NCBI GenBank assembly: GCA_023666945.1
Contig: JAMPAY010000005.1
Location: 81,689-145,688 of the forward strand
Source: Paludibacter sp.
GTDB lineage: Bacteria > Bacteroidota > Bacteroidia > Bacteroidales > Paludibacteraceae
Direction: 5' to 3'
DNA: 64,000 nt
The notes below the pieces were generated by a model that was not told the DNA's origin, ran no database searches, and worked only from the letters and a program-made list of their open reading frames with translations. Shown piece by piece: positions 1-9,133 of the stretch. The position numbers and the translations under genes are program-made. How positions within the stretch are numbered: the stretch's first letter is position 1; each line of letters opens with the position of its first letter.

Positions 1-73
1 ATCTTAATGCCATATCAATGAGATTTTACTCCCTTCCGATTACTTTATTTGTCTTGTATTTCGCAATTCGATG

Positions 74-104
74 TTAAGGAGAACAGAAAAAATCCGTATC
101 TTTG
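74..104 (+). promoter_or_regulatory. Bacteroidota-type promoter for the lipoprotein gene at 125
   Basis: The -7 box TATCTTTG is at 97-104 and fits TAnnTTTG. A weak -33 element (TTA, 74-76) lies 20 nt upstream. The predicted leader before the ATG at 125 is about 15 nt. The -7 box is convincing; the -33 box is weak. Confidence 0.55.
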
Positions 105-124
105 CACACATAAATCTTTAGTAT

Positions 125-1252
125 ATGAAATTAAAACCTATTTTATTCCTTATGGGAGTGTTGATGTTGATAACGGCATGTCAGACGCATAAAGTTGTAA
201 CGGAATCACTTGTGCCCTCTGGATTACCACAGCCGGATACTACGCTCATTCCTGCTTTTTCTGGAGAATTACTCTATCTTTTTGGGCGTGAGTATATGGC
301 TATGTATGATACTCTTTCCGATAAATTTGATACTCCTGAAGCCGCTTTGATTCGTCAACAAAATGTCTCTATGAGTGACTATATCGAACAACGTCTGATA
401 ACATTCTTTCCTGAGGTTGCTTATACGGGAATGGTCAAGAAATGGAAAATAATCGCAGAACAATTGGTGCAACAAGATGAAGCGGATATACTACTTTTTA
501 ATAACGAAGAATTAGGAATGCAACAAATCCGAAAAGGAGTTCTTCCTCTTGGGAAAAACGATAAACAGGAGGCTGTATTCCTGCAACTGACCGAAGAAGA
601 ATCTGCGGTCTTTCGTCAACTCAATACCTTGGCAAACGCTGCGAGAATGGCTGTTCCTAACGATTTGCCAGATGTTACATATAGCTTGCAACATCCCGAC
701 AACGAATCGTTTGCGCCTGATATACATTCCTCTTTTGAGGAGGAAAATATACTTGTATCCTTGTTGCTTGCCGGTGGACCTTATGCTTTTTATCGTGTGA
801 TACTTTCTAAGAAAAGGGCGGAAACGAAAGCCAAGGAATACTATGCCGGTGATACGTATGCCGGCAAGTTGGGAGATGCATTCAAACATACGTATGTTAA
901 TATATTACTCACTGCATATCTTAGCGAAGAGATAGCCAAATTCGTTATGAATGATGTGTGGGAACAATGGCATATCAATGCCCCTTGCGACCGATATATG
1001 GATCTCCATAACAACTATATTGGCAGGCATGCGCGATATATGGAATTGCATGGAACGTCCGATGATTGGAACGTATGGGCACAGAACGTCTATAACTTTA
1101 TTCAAGATACACTCTCCAATTCCTCCTATCAAACCTGGTCGCATGAGACACCGCTCTTCCAAATTAACTATGATCTGCGCAAAACACCCGCTGATAAGTA
1201 TATTTATTGGAACAAGGAGCTCACACTTCCTAATGACTCAACTGCACAATAA
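125..1252 (+). CDS. Hypothetical lipoprotein (375 aa)
   Basis: I do not recognise the family. The N-terminus is a lipoprotein signal peptide: a hydrophobic run followed by a lipobox LITAC with the acylated Cys at residue 19, so the mature protein should be membrane-anchored, probably on the periplasmic or outer-membrane side. The remainder looks soluble and helix-rich, with a hydrophobic patch around residues 215-230 (LVSLLLAGGPYAFYRVIL) that could be buried or a short membrane contact. There is no catalytic motif I can name. It is a single-gene unit with its own promoter and is convergent with fabG, from which a perfect hairpin separates it. Confidence 0.8.
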   Translation: MKLKPILFLMGVLMLITACQTHKVVTESLVPSGLPQPDTTLIPAFSGELLYLFGREYMAMYDTLSDKFDTPEAALIRQQNVSMSDYIEQRLITFFPEVAYTGMVKKWKIIAEQLVQQDEADILLFNNEELGMQQIRKGVLPLGKNDKQEAVFLQLTEEESAVFRQLNTLANAARMAVPNDLPDVTYSLQHPDNESFAPDIHSSFEEENILVSLLLAGGPYAFYRVILSKKRAETKAKEYYAGDTYAGKLGDAFKHTYVNILLTAYLSEEIAKFVMNDVWEQWHINAPCDRYMDLHNNYIGRHARYMELHGTSDDWNVWAQNVYNFIQDTLSNSSYQTWSHETPLFQINYDLRKTPADKYIYWNKELTLPNDSTAQ

Positions 1253-1274
1253 TATAATCTTACTCACACGCATT

Positions 1275-1331
1275 GGTACCATATAGCATAGAGAGCAGGC
1301 AATTAGCCTGCTCTCTATGCTATATGGTACC
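1275..1331. terminator. Perfect 26-bp inverted repeat between convergent genes
   Basis: Arms 1275-1300 and 1306-1331 are exact reverse complements, 26 bp each, around a 5-nt AATTA loop. It lies 22 nt after the stop of the lipoprotein gene and 9 nt before the stop of the convergent fabG. It would form a very stable hairpin in transcripts from either side. No clear U-tract follows in either direction, so a bidirectional terminator or 3'-end-stabilising hairpin is inferred from position and symmetry. Confidence 0.75.
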
Positions 1332-1340
1332 GCTTATTTA

Positions 1341-2087
1341 TTAGCAGTTCATTCCTCCGCAACAATGTATGACTTGTCCCGATACATACGACGATAAGTC
1401 TGATGCAAGGAATAAAGCCACTTTTGCCACTTCTTCGGGAGTACCGCCACGACGCAACGGAATTGTTTGTTCCCATGCTTTACGTTGGTCTTCCGACAAT
1501 GCTGCAGTCATATCAGTCATAATAAATCCCGGGGCTATCGCATTGGCGCGTATACCTCGGCTACCAAGTTCTTTGGCTGTCGATTTGGTTAATCCTATAA
1601 GTCCCGCTTTGCTGGCTGAATAGTTTGCTTGACCGGCATTGCCCGATACACCCACTACCGACGACATGCTGATGATGCTGCCGCCCCTCTGACGCATCAT
1701 TACGGGAGTGCAAGCATGAATAAAATTGAATGCTGACTTCAGGTTTACTGTCAGTACTGCATCCCATTGGCTTTCGCTCATTCTCATGAGCAATCCGTCT
1801 TTAGTGATACCGGCATTATTTACCAGTATGTCAATACTTCCGAAATCTTCTACAACTTGTTTAACCACTGCGTGTGTTTCCTCAAAATCGGCGGCATTAC
1901 TTGCATACGCTTTCCCCTTCACTCCCAGTGCTTCAATCTCCTTCAGTGTCTGTTCGGAAGTTTCATTGATAACAAGGTCTGTAAAGGCAATATTACATCC
2001 TTCTGCAGCAAACCGCAACGCAATTGCCTTACCAATACCACGCGCTGCACCGGTTATGAGCGCTGTCTTGTTCTCCAATAGTTTCAT
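1341..2087 (-). CDS. fabG: 3-oxoacyl-[acyl-carrier-protein] reductase FabG
   Basis: A cytoplasmic short-chain dehydrogenase that reduces 3-oxoacyl-ACP to 3-hydroxyacyl-ACP with NADPH in type II fatty-acid synthesis. The N-terminal dinucleotide motif TGAARGIG is near residue 12. NNAGITKDGLLMRM near residue 90 is very characteristic of FabG. The catalytic Ser and the YSASK Tyr/Lys pair lie near residues 140-160. At 248 aa it has the usual length, and it ends in the expected GGMNC-like C-terminus. It is the last gene of the minus-strand run OMP-TPR-lptC-fabG, 51 nt beyond lptC. SDR families overlap, but the FabG-specific motifs make this call firm. Confidence 0.92.
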   Translation of the reverse strand: MKLLENKTALITGAARGIGKAIALRFAAEGCNIAFTDLVINETSEQTLKEIEALGVKGKAYASNAADFEETHAVVKQVVEDFGSIDILVNNAGITKDGLLMRMSESQWDAVLTVNLKSAFNFIHACTPVMMRQRGGSIISMSSVVGVSGNAGQANYSASKAGLIGLTKSTAKELGSRGIRANAIAPGFIMTDMTAALSEDQRKAWEQTIPLRRGGTPEEVAKVALFLASDLSSYVSGQVIHCCGGMNC

Positions 2088-2138
2088 AAATAACGTAATT
2101 TGTTAAAGTTAATTATTCAAGCGAATCTGGTAGTTCGC

Positions 2139-2708
2139 CTATTCTTCTTCTTTTATTGGGAAAACACCTTTGGGATGCAATATCGAGTACTTTGTCATTT
2201 CTTGGTTCGACTCAAACCCTACACCCGTAATTATCGATGTTTCCCTCGTTATCGTGATGGCAGAATCAGAATATACCCGTCCTGTCTGTTGATTCCAAAA
2301 AAGTTGTTCTGTTTCAAACTCTTCGCCTTGCAGATTGAGGGCATGCACATTGCCGTCAAGTTCCCATAGTTGTGCTACATCCTCATAGCGGGCATAATCG
2401 GATTGTAGTGAGGCTTCTGTTTCTAAGTTCTCGTTGAATTTCTCTAAATAGATACCGTGCGGAAATTCCCAATAAGAAGGCTGTGCTTTGTCATATATGT
2501 CCCATTTGGGTGCCGTGATGCGATAGCGGGTAATTCCAGAGTCTGATATTAGTGTTGTTACCGTATCGGCTGTAAGTACAGGCATAGCCATACGGTCGGT
2601 AATGGCATCTATGCGAGGTTTTTCATCTTTGCTGCACGATACCAAACAACACAGCATCGCTGTTATTATGACAACGATGCTGTATATATATCGTTTACTG
2701 ATAGTCAT
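2139..2708 (-). CDS. lptC: LPS export protein LptC (lipoprotein form)
   Basis: LptC links the LptB2FG transporter to the periplasmic LptA bridge that carries lipopolysaccharide to the outer membrane. The N-terminus has a hydrophobic segment and lipobox LVSC (Cys 25), typical of Bacteroidota LptC, where proteobacterial homologues have a transmembrane anchor. The body has the beta-jellyroll pattern of the family: YRITAPKWDIYD, YLEKFNENLETEASLQSDYARY, LWELDGNVHALNLQGEEFETEQLFWNQQTGRVYSD. At 189 aa it has the normal length. It sits 37 nt downstream of the TPR gene, a neighbour arrangement common in Bacteroidales. Confidence 0.88.
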   Translation of the reverse strand: MTISKRYIYSIVVIITAMLCCLVSCSKDEKPRIDAITDRMAMPVLTADTVTTLISDSGITRYRITAPKWDIYDKAQPSYWEFPHGIYLEKFNENLETEASLQSDYARYEDVAQLWELDGNVHALNLQGEEFETEQLFWNQQTGRVYSDSAITITRETSIITGVGFESNQEMTKYSILHPKGVFPIKEEE

Positions 2709-2745
2709 GCGAATAATCAGTCTAACGTAAGGGACAATTATTATA

Positions 2746-4182
2746 TCAACGGCAAATGGTTGATTCTCCTATCCAACCGCCAACAGTGAAAGGTTTGCCT
2801 TTCTGCAATCCGGCTGCTGCATTGAAGAATATCTCTTCGCTGGTAGGGAAATACTGGCTATAGGTATTAATCAGTTTCTGTGCATCATCGGCACACGATG
2901 GATCCACTTGTTTGGCTTTTGCAAGTTTATCGCATGCAGCCCAAAATACGGTCTTATTCAAGACTGGGTCATCATAGGGTTTGCTCGAAGCATAAAGCAT
3001 ACCTATGAGAATGTAGCAACGACCTTGCTTATCGTTATATTCCAACGATTTGCGTGCGTATTGACGCGAAATCGGATAGTTCTTCAGATTTACGAAATAG
3101 ATGTAGGCTATTCTATATTGATAGTCGGCTTTATCTTCCGCATTTTCTGCCAAGAGCGTTGCGTTCTCGTAGTATTCCACAGCCCCTTTATAGTCTTCTT
3201 TCTTTAAGCACATTTTTGCGCAACCGGCAGCCGATTCCTCGGTAGGCTGCAATAAGTGTGCTGCCTCGGCAGCCGCGAAATATACGGGTGATTCGCTGCA
3301 ATCAACACGACGATAGAGTTTCATAATCTTGGTCAGCATCTCTACGTCACCTTTGTTGGTATCAACAACAGCGGCATACAACTCATCTAATTTACTGCAA
3401 TCGGCTGCTCCCGATACAGCAAAGATATTGTCGATGTATTCTTTAGTTTGTTTAGCAACGGCAGCATTTTTGTTGGCTGTATTGGCGGCTTGTTTGTTTA
3501 GTAGATCCGATACCAACTGATAGTCGGCAATGTACTGTTCTGCATATTGCTCAGGATTCGATTTGTATAGTAAGTTCGATAACTCGGCATATTTAGCCAA
3601 TACAGTTATCTGACTCTTCTCGCCCATACCATCAATTGATTGTTTCAACCACTCGTAAGCAGGTTGTTTAAGCGCATCTTCTGTATAGACGTTACAATAA
3701 TCCAAGGCTTTTAACCCTAAGATATAGGGAGTGGGGTAGTTTGCATCATTACCGAAATACTTGATACGTTTGTCATACATTTCCATCAAGCGTGTACGCA
3801 ATACCTCCTTCTCTTCTTCACTGGTAGCCTGCAAAATTTGCCATGCTATGATTTTCGGACCATAAGTATATATCGACTTATGTGCATTCGGACATGTGGT
3901 ATATACCATCATCCAATACTCAACGGCATCAGCATATTGTTTATTTTTGGCAGACTCCGTAAACAAACTGATATTCTCCAATATCTCTTGTGTTATGACG
4001 GGTTCTTCGTCTGCTGCAGGTTCTTGTTGTTGTGTTTGTACCTCTGTAGATTGTGTCTCTGCTTTGGCTTTTTTGTTGTTCTTTGCCCATCCGAAGGTTG
4101 GCAGTGCACACACTGCGCCCAACAACATAATACGTGCTGCTGTGCTACCAACGGCGAGGAGTGTTGTTTTGTTTTTATTCAT
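2746..4182 (-). CDS. TPR-repeat exported protein
   Basis: A 478-aa secreted or periplasmic protein. It starts with a signal-like stretch (residues ~8-33, hydrophobic, ending ..GWAKNNKK), then an acidic, Gln-rich linker (residues ~38-60). The rest is alpha-helical with TPR-like helix pairs; the clearest is residues ~320-400 (AGCAKMCLKKEDYKGAVEYYENA, then KNYPISRQYARKSLEYN). Its place between an outer-membrane barrel gene (41 nt away) and lptC suggests a cell-envelope scaffold role. That role is inferred; no enzymatic motif is visible. Confidence 0.8.
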   Translation of the reverse strand: MNKNKTTLLAVGSTAARIMLLGAVCALPTFGWAKNNKKAKAETQSTEVQTQQQEPAADEEPVITQEILENISLFTESAKNKQYADAVEYWMMVYTTCPNAHKSIYTYGPKIIAWQILQATSEEEKEVLRTRLMEMYDKRIKYFGNDANYPTPYILGLKALDYCNVYTEDALKQPAYEWLKQSIDGMGEKSQITVLAKYAELSNLLYKSNPEQYAEQYIADYQLVSDLLNKQAANTANKNAAVAKQTKEYIDNIFAVSGAADCSKLDELYAAVVDTNKGDVEMLTKIMKLYRRVDCSESPVYFAAAEAAHLLQPTEESAAGCAKMCLKKEDYKGAVEYYENATLLAENAEDKADYQYRIAYIYFVNLKNYPISRQYARKSLEYNDKQGRCYILIGMLYASSKPYDDPVLNKTVFWAACDKLAKAKQVDPSCADDAQKLINTYSQYFPTSEEIFFNAAAGLQKGKPFTVGGWIGESTICR

Positions 4183-4223
4183 AATGCGTATGTTTTGTAG
4201 TGTGTATTTTTTTTAGTTGTGTT

Positions 4224-5441
4224 TTACAACTTACGTTTGAAGAACCAATTTTCCGAAATGGAGGCATTCAAGGTGAATCGCAGATAGTTCTCTTCCAATG
4301 TGCTGCGTGTTCCGCGATGTCCGTATTCAAAAGTGGTGTTTATTACTGTAGCCACATTACGAAGCGGGAAACCTATACCCAAGGTCACCGTAAAGTCTTT
4401 GCTGTTAATCTGAGGAATATACGAATCGGATAGGCTGCTGCCCAAACGGAAAATCATACGTTCAATATATTTTCTGCCATACGGATTGTGACAATATTCC
4501 GCTCCGTAAGAAATGCGGGCTCGCGATTTTAATGTTCCTACCTCATCGAAATATCTTACTTTATTCCAAGCGGTTTGTTCATAATCTGCAGCCAATGTAA
4601 GCCGTCCTGCATAGTTATAGGATAAGCCTACACCATAGGTCATAGGTAAATCAAAGCCGGTGGTTGTATTAGCAACCGTATCAGCGGTTATGGTTTCTAT
4701 CTGCGTAAACCGACCGTTCAGTTTGCTTTTGTTTTCAAAAGTTCCTCCCAATACAAAACTGTGTTTGTCAGCAAAGGTGTGAAACAATTGTACACCATAG
4801 CGAAAACGCACGTCGCTTATTTGCATTGTCTTGGTTTGTGAGGTGGAGTTGATACTGCTTTCTGAAAATGCCAATGTTCGTGTGTTTTCTACTTTCCCGA
4901 ACATATAATAGATATTTGCACCGATAGCCACCCAATTCATAATGTTGAACGACAGTCCTGCATATACTTCCGATATACCGCCATTGCCTATATAACTACT
5001 GGTGTAAGGGTGGGGAACTGCAGTTATAGAGTCGGCAATGTCATAGCCGACCATTGAATAGGGCATCAATCCTACGGAAAAACCAATATATTTCCACAAT
5101 GGGAACTGAATGGTCAGATATTCCAAATTACCATTCGCTTTGTTGCGTTCACCCATCGCGTCTTGGTAATTCGACCACATGGCACTGGCAGCCAAATCGA
5201 ACATAAAAGTAGTGCTATCTACTACACTATACGAGGCAGGTTGTGCAGGATTGATAACAGTTTTTGAGCGCATGCCTATACCAACACCTCCCATACCCCT
5301 GTAGGCTCCGGGAACGTTGTCATTCAGTTCTCCATAGCCGAAACGCGAATATGGAGAAGATGTTGCATTCTGTGCTTGAACTGTCAGACCGGCACATATA
5401 CACATGCAAGTAATTATAATATAGCGGGCAATACGCATCAT
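4224..5441 (-). CDS. Outer-membrane beta-barrel protein (FadL/OmpP1-like)
   Basis: 405 aa with a Sec signal peptide (residues 1-24, ending VQAQ). The mature part begins NATSSPYSRFGYGELND, a start typical of Bacteroidota transport-type barrels. Alternating amphipathic strands with many aromatic residues run to the end, closing with strands FTVTLGIGFPL, TTFEYGHRG and FTLNASISENWFF. It leads the OMP-TPR-lptC-fabG run behind a good promoter. It resembles the hydrophobic-compound transport family (OmpP1/FadL/TodX) at fold level only, so the substrate is unknown. Confidence 0.8.
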   Translation of the reverse strand: MMRIARYIIITCMCICAGLTVQAQNATSSPYSRFGYGELNDNVPGAYRGMGGVGIGMRSKTVINPAQPASYSVVDSTTFMFDLAASAMWSNYQDAMGERNKANGNLEYLTIQFPLWKYIGFSVGLMPYSMVGYDIADSITAVPHPYTSSYIGNGGISEVYAGLSFNIMNWVAIGANIYYMFGKVENTRTLAFSESSINSTSQTKTMQISDVRFRYGVQLFHTFADKHSFVLGGTFENKSKLNGRFTQIETITADTVANTTTGFDLPMTYGVGLSYNYAGRLTLAADYEQTAWNKVRYFDEVGTLKSRARISYGAEYCHNPYGRKYIERMIFRLGSSLSDSYIPQINSKDFTVTLGIGFPLRNVATVINTTFEYGHRGTRSTLEENYLRFTLNASISENWFFKRKL

Positions 5442-5455
5442 CTCAAATTTTCATG

Positions 5456-5486
5456 CAAAGGTACAAAATGTTTGCCAAAGTAGCAA
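5456..5486 (-). promoter_or_regulatory. Promoter for the OMP-TPR-lptC-fabG run
   Basis: On the minus strand the -7 box TACCTTTG (5463-5456) and a -33 TTG (5486-5484) are 20 nt apart, a full match to the Bacteroidota consensus. The -7 box lies 14 nt before the start codon of the barrel gene. Confidence 0.75.
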
Positions 5487-5520
5487 ACACCAACGGAGTA
5501 TTGGCGTTTTTTCTATGTTT

Positions 5521-6255
5521 TTAAGATTTGCTATACTCCAATATGTGGTTCAACCCAATAAGTACCAAGTGTTTTTCCATACGCACTTCTGTTTGCAGAT
5601 TGGCACTGATATAAGGAGCATTACCACCGGTAAGGAAAGTCTGAAAATGTTCCACCCTCTCTTGTAATGTACGCATATATCCTTTTACCTCGAAGGTAAC
5701 GCCGCGTAAAACACCGGCTGCAATGGCATCACGTGTGTTTTTGCCAAAGAGGGGAATGAGTTGGTGTTCTTCCACTTCTACGGCGGGCAATCGTTTGGTC
5801 ATCTGTCGGAGTACCGACAACCGCATTTTTATTCCGGGGGCTATGTTGCCACCGATGTATTGGTTATTATCATTTACATAATCGTAGGTAATAGCCGATC
5901 CTGCATCTATAATCAGCAGATTTTCGTTAGGGCACAAGTAGTTGGCTCCCACTGCTGCTGCAAGGCGGTCTTGCCCTAAAGTTTGGGGAGTGTCGTACTT
6001 GTTCTCGATAGGAACCGGAGTTGTGTGGTCAAACAATACAAAGTGTCTGCTATGGCGGTGTAAGGCATTAATTACGGCAGGAGCCGTATGGGCTACAGAC
6101 GATATAATGCAGTCCGAAACCGGATAAAGCGAAAATAAGCGTTCTGCATCTACCGATGTAAATGATTTGTAGATGAATGTCTTGAGTAACCGTTCGTCGT
6201 CTTGAAAGAGTGCAACTTTGGTGCGCGAATTACCTTGATCAATACAAAGATTCAT
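5521..6255 (-). CDS. coaX: Type III pantothenate kinase CoaX
   Basis: Phosphorylates pantothenate with ATP, the first step of coenzyme A synthesis, in the cytoplasm. The ASKHA-fold phosphate motif is at the N-terminus (CIDQGNSRTK, residues 4-13), GQDRLAAAVGA (~85-95) gives the pantothenate/ATP-site Asp-Arg, and LLIIDAGSAITYDYV follows (~107-121). The 244-aa length is normal. An upstream in-frame ATG at 6321 would add 22 residues of non-family sequence; I chose 6255 because the phosphate loop must be near the N-terminus. CoaX beside an OMP-TPR-lptC run is a recurrent Bacteroidales arrangement. Confidence 0.92.
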   Translation of the reverse strand: MNLCIDQGNSRTKVALFQDDERLLKTFIYKSFTSVDAERLFSLYPVSDCIISSVAHTAPAVINALHRHSRHFVLFDHTTPVPIENKYDTPQTLGQDRLAAAVGANYLCPNENLLIIDAGSAITYDYVNDNNQYIGGNIAPGIKMRLSVLRQMTKRLPAVEVEEHQLIPLFGKNTRDAIAAGVLRGVTFEVKGYMRTLQERVEHFQTFLTGGNAPYISANLQTEVRMEKHLVLIGLNHILEYSKS

Positions 6256-6387
6256 GTGTTGTGTTGGGCTTGTTGGGGATATAGAGCGTTGTTGCGATAG
6301 GCCGGATATACAATAATGCAAAACAGATACTGCTTAGTAGCAGCATCTGTTTTACCATTAGTGATACTTGTTTTGGACATACATGGT

Positions 6388-8097
6388 TTATTCGCCCATT
6401 GTGGCTGTATACAAGAAGCGTTTGATACTCTTTTTCGGTGTTTTCTCAAACTCGTTGGCAAAGAGACGTATGCGCGATATGGTTTCGTAAGAAGCCACTT
6501 GCTTGTTCAGTTCTTTGCGGTTTTCTTCCATGGCAGCCACCAATGCTGCATGATCCAAATGATTGGCGTCCACCATTTCGTAGTCGGGGCATACTAAGGC
6601 TACCAATTTGTCGCCGTCTTGCAAAACAATGCTTTCCATTACATAGGGCATATTGTTCAGTTTGGCTTCCAATTCTTCAGGATAGATGTTCTGACCGTTC
6701 GAACCGAGCAACATGGTCTTGCTACGTCCCTTTATGAAGAGGTTACCCTCTTCGTCAAGCATACCGCGGTCGCCAGTGCGCAACCAACCGTCTTCAGTAA
6801 ATATTTCTCGGGTGGCTTCTTCGTTTTTATAGTAACCTTTCATCAAGTGTTCACCACGAGTCAATATCTCACCTATGCCTTCCTCATTCGGATTTTCTAT
6901 CTTTATTTCCATTTTGCCGGCGATAGCCTTTCCACATGAGTAGGGTTTGAATTTGTCAGGATATTCATACGAAATCAAGGGCGCACATTCCGTCATACCA
7001 TAGCCTACTACCAATGGGAATTTTATACGGTGGAAGAAATTTTCCACTTCAGCATTCAGCGGGGCACCTCCCAATATAATATGCCAAAACTCGCCACCGA
7101 AAGCATTCATCAATTTTTGGCGAATCTGACCCAATACCACTTCGTCTAAATAAGGAACTTTCAGTACCCAACTGATGGGCTTTTTATCCAACATGGGTTG
7201 GATCTGTTTTTTGTAGATTTTTTCAATAATCAACGGAACAGAGATAATTACCGTTGGTTTTACTTCTGCAAATGCTTGCAGCAAAATTTTGGGTGAAGGA
7301 GTTCTGCCTATAAACCAAGAATGTCCTCCTGCACATGCTGAGGTCAAAAAGTCGAAAGCACAACCATAAGCATGAGCCAATGGTAGGAATACCACCTGAC
7401 GACTACCTTTGAAAATGATTCTTGATTCTTTACCAAAAACAACATTACCCGCCAAAGCATTACCGCTTGTCATTACACCTTTAGAGAAACCAGTGGTACC
7501 ACTGGTGTAGTTTATGGATACGATTTCTGCATTTGACTTGTCAGCATAACGTACACAATACTGATGAAAACCATCGGCAAATTTTTCGTTGAATTGTTGC
7601 TGAATACGCTCCTTCGTAATGTCTTCCATTTTTACGCAAATAGCATCCGTGTTCTCATTTTCGCTTTCGGCATTGTGAGAAGTTGCCAAGGGGCTGAAAT
7701 CTTTCAACGAGAATACGGCACGTATTTGAGGCATTTGATCCAACTCCAAGTTGTCCCATAAGTTCTCATCGGAGAATAGCAATACGGATTCGGAGTGGTT
7801 AGCAATGTGAATTACATCGTTGGGTTTGAAGTCTTGCAGAATAGGAACTATTATAGCACCATAGGTAACTGTCGCAATGTAGGTGACTGCCCAGTTTGTA
7901 CTGTTTTTTCCTATCAACGAAATTTTGTCATCACGTTTTACTCCACATGCTGCAAATATCAAATGCAGTTTCTCTACCTCTTCCGCAACTTGTCCGTAGG
8001 TAAGTGTTTTCGTTGTTCCGTAATCAGAAAAAGCAGGAAGTTCCCAGTTGCTTCTGAACGAATCTTCAAACATACGGATGAAATTTTCTTTAACCAT
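6388..8097 (-). CDS. Long-chain fatty-acid--CoA ligase-like AMP-binding protein
   Basis: A 569-aa adenylate-forming enzyme, probably activating fatty acids to acyl-CoA (or acyl-AMP). The AMP-binding P-loop motif YTSGTTGFSKGV is at about residues 195-206. YGMTECAPLISYE (~345) gives the adenine-binding motif and GWLRTGDRG (~430) the hinge Asp. The C-terminal KGRSKTMLLGSNGQNIYPEELE and the conserved Lys near the end (KTPKKSIKRFLY) complete the domain. It shares its strand with coaX but is 132 nt away. Substrate chain length cannot be told from sequence. Confidence 0.88.
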   Translation of the reverse strand: MVKENFIRMFEDSFRSNWELPAFSDYGTTKTLTYGQVAEEVEKLHLIFAACGVKRDDKISLIGKNSTNWAVTYIATVTYGAIIVPILQDFKPNDVIHIANHSESVLLFSDENLWDNLELDQMPQIRAVFSLKDFSPLATSHNAESENENTDAICVKMEDITKERIQQQFNEKFADGFHQYCVRYADKSNAEIVSINYTSGTTGFSKGVMTSGNALAGNVVFGKESRIIFKGSRQVVFLPLAHAYGCAFDFLTSACAGGHSWFIGRTPSPKILLQAFAEVKPTVIISVPLIIEKIYKKQIQPMLDKKPISWVLKVPYLDEVVLGQIRQKLMNAFGGEFWHIILGGAPLNAEVENFFHRIKFPLVVGYGMTECAPLISYEYPDKFKPYSCGKAIAGKMEIKIENPNEEGIGEILTRGEHLMKGYYKNEEATREIFTEDGWLRTGDRGMLDEEGNLFIKGRSKTMLLGSNGQNIYPEELEAKLNNMPYVMESIVLQDGDKLVALVCPDYEMVDANHLDHAALVAAMEENRKELNKQVASYETISRIRLFANEFEKTPKKSIKRFLYTATMGE

Positions 8098-8209
8098 AGT
8101 AGTTACATAGTTTTAGTGTGTCATATCTGCTGCAAATATCCACGTCTCAAGACACGATGTTAATAATAGATATAGTTATTGATTATTAATTTGCATTTTT
8201 ATCAGTTTA

Positions 8210-8620
8210 TTAGAAAATAGGCGTTCCTATAGATGCCGGATTCTGACTTACCGATATGATACTATCTACCACAAATTCACTGACCCCGCGCCACGGCAAA
8301 GCACCAAAGTATTCTTTATAGTGCAGTTCTACAATTTTGCCGGTACAACGCATCAAAGAATCGGCTACTTGTTTATTTTCTATTGAAAACTGAAACTCGT
8401 TTGACTGAATGGTTGAGGTTGCATTCTTGGAATTGTATCCGGATTGTATAAGCCTTCCCTCATACGTTTTGAATACATAACCTTTATAGGTCAAATAATT
8501 CAGTTCACCGGCCTTAACTCCCTCTCCGAAAACGAAATAAAACTTAAAAAAGAACCAACCTGCAAAGGCGAGGACGGCTACCGCCGCTACAATAGAGATT
8601 ACTTTAGTACTTGTTTTCAT
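8210..8620 (-). CDS. Small membrane-anchored hypothetical protein
   Basis: 136 aa. One transmembrane helix (residues ~8-30) is followed by a periplasmic domain starting GVKAGELNYLTYKGYVFKTYEGRLIQSG. The pattern of a G-x-R/K-AG turn, then KG-x-FKTYEG, is one I associate with a conserved Bacteroidales family of about 140-150 aa. Some members carry a misleading '6-phosphogluconate dehydrogenase' label; there is no dinucleotide fold here. Function unknown. It has its own promoter. Confidence 0.75.
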   Translation of the reverse strand: MKTSTKVISIVAAVAVLAFAGWFFFKFYFVFGEGVKAGELNYLTYKGYVFKTYEGRLIQSGYNSKNATSTIQSNEFQFSIENKQVADSLMRCTGKIVELHYKEYFGALPWRGVSEFVVDSIISVSQNPASIGTPIF

Positions 8621-8661
8621 AAGTTATTCTTCTCTGTTGAATGATAGATTCATAACGTCGG

Positions 8662-8691
8662 CAAAATTACAACATTTATCCGAAACGACAA
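8662..8691 (-). promoter_or_regulatory. Promoter for the small membrane protein gene
   Basis: Minus-strand -7 box TAATTTTG (8669-8662) with a TTG -33 box (8691-8689), 19 nt apart. It lies about 40 nt upstream of the start codon at 8620. Confidence 0.65.
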
Positions 8692-8821
8692 AATATCCGA
8701 TTTTTAGCCATAGGTTATCCGCATCAGACAATATAAGGTTAAAGTATTAGGGCGTTTTTACGAACCGAAGCAGGTGAGCGGTTTTTTGACATAATGAAAA
8801 CAATATAAGGTGTCGTCGAGA

Positions 8822-8854
8822 TCTCGTTACGGTCTCGTTACGGTCTCGTAATGG
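8822..8854 (+). repeat. Three tandem 11-bp repeats, consensus TCTCGTTACGG
   Basis: Units at 8822-8832 and 8833-8843 are identical; 8844-8854 differs at two bases (TCTCGTAATGG). The 11-bp period is close to one DNA helical turn. The same motif family recurs, inverted and fourfold, at 55924-55967. Confidence 0.85.
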
Positions 8855-9074
8855 TATGCAGTGTTCAGTTGTAAGTAAATATACTGTTGTATGAGAAATG
8901 TGTTTTTGTGGAGTTGTAAATGCTATGATTTGGATATGTGTTGCAAGATTGTTAGGGGAGAGTTATGTGCTAAATATGAATGCCATGCTTAAGTTCTTTT
9001 ATTTAGTCGATCCATATAAACACAATATACCCTTGTCGAGAAAAATAGGGAAGGTGAAAAATAGCACGACTGTT

Positions 9075-9103
9075 TTGCAATCCATATTTATTTCGTACTT
9101 TTG
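9075..9103 (+). promoter_or_regulatory. Promoter for gcvP
   Basis: The -7 box TACTTTTG (9096-9103) and -33 TTG (9075-9077) are 18 nt apart. The expected leader before the ATG at 9134 is about 25 nt. I see no glycine-riboswitch-like structure in that short leader. Confidence 0.65.
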
Positions 9104-9133
9104 CACCGTAAATGAAAAATGCTATAATAGCGT

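Larger units (their letters stand above)
8621..9133. other. 513-nt divergent intergenic region
   Basis: Holds the minus-strand promoter of the small membrane protein, three 11-bp direct repeats and the plus-strand promoter of gcvP, each listed separately. No ORF in it looks protein-coding, and I saw no folded RNA I could name. Confidence 0.6.
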
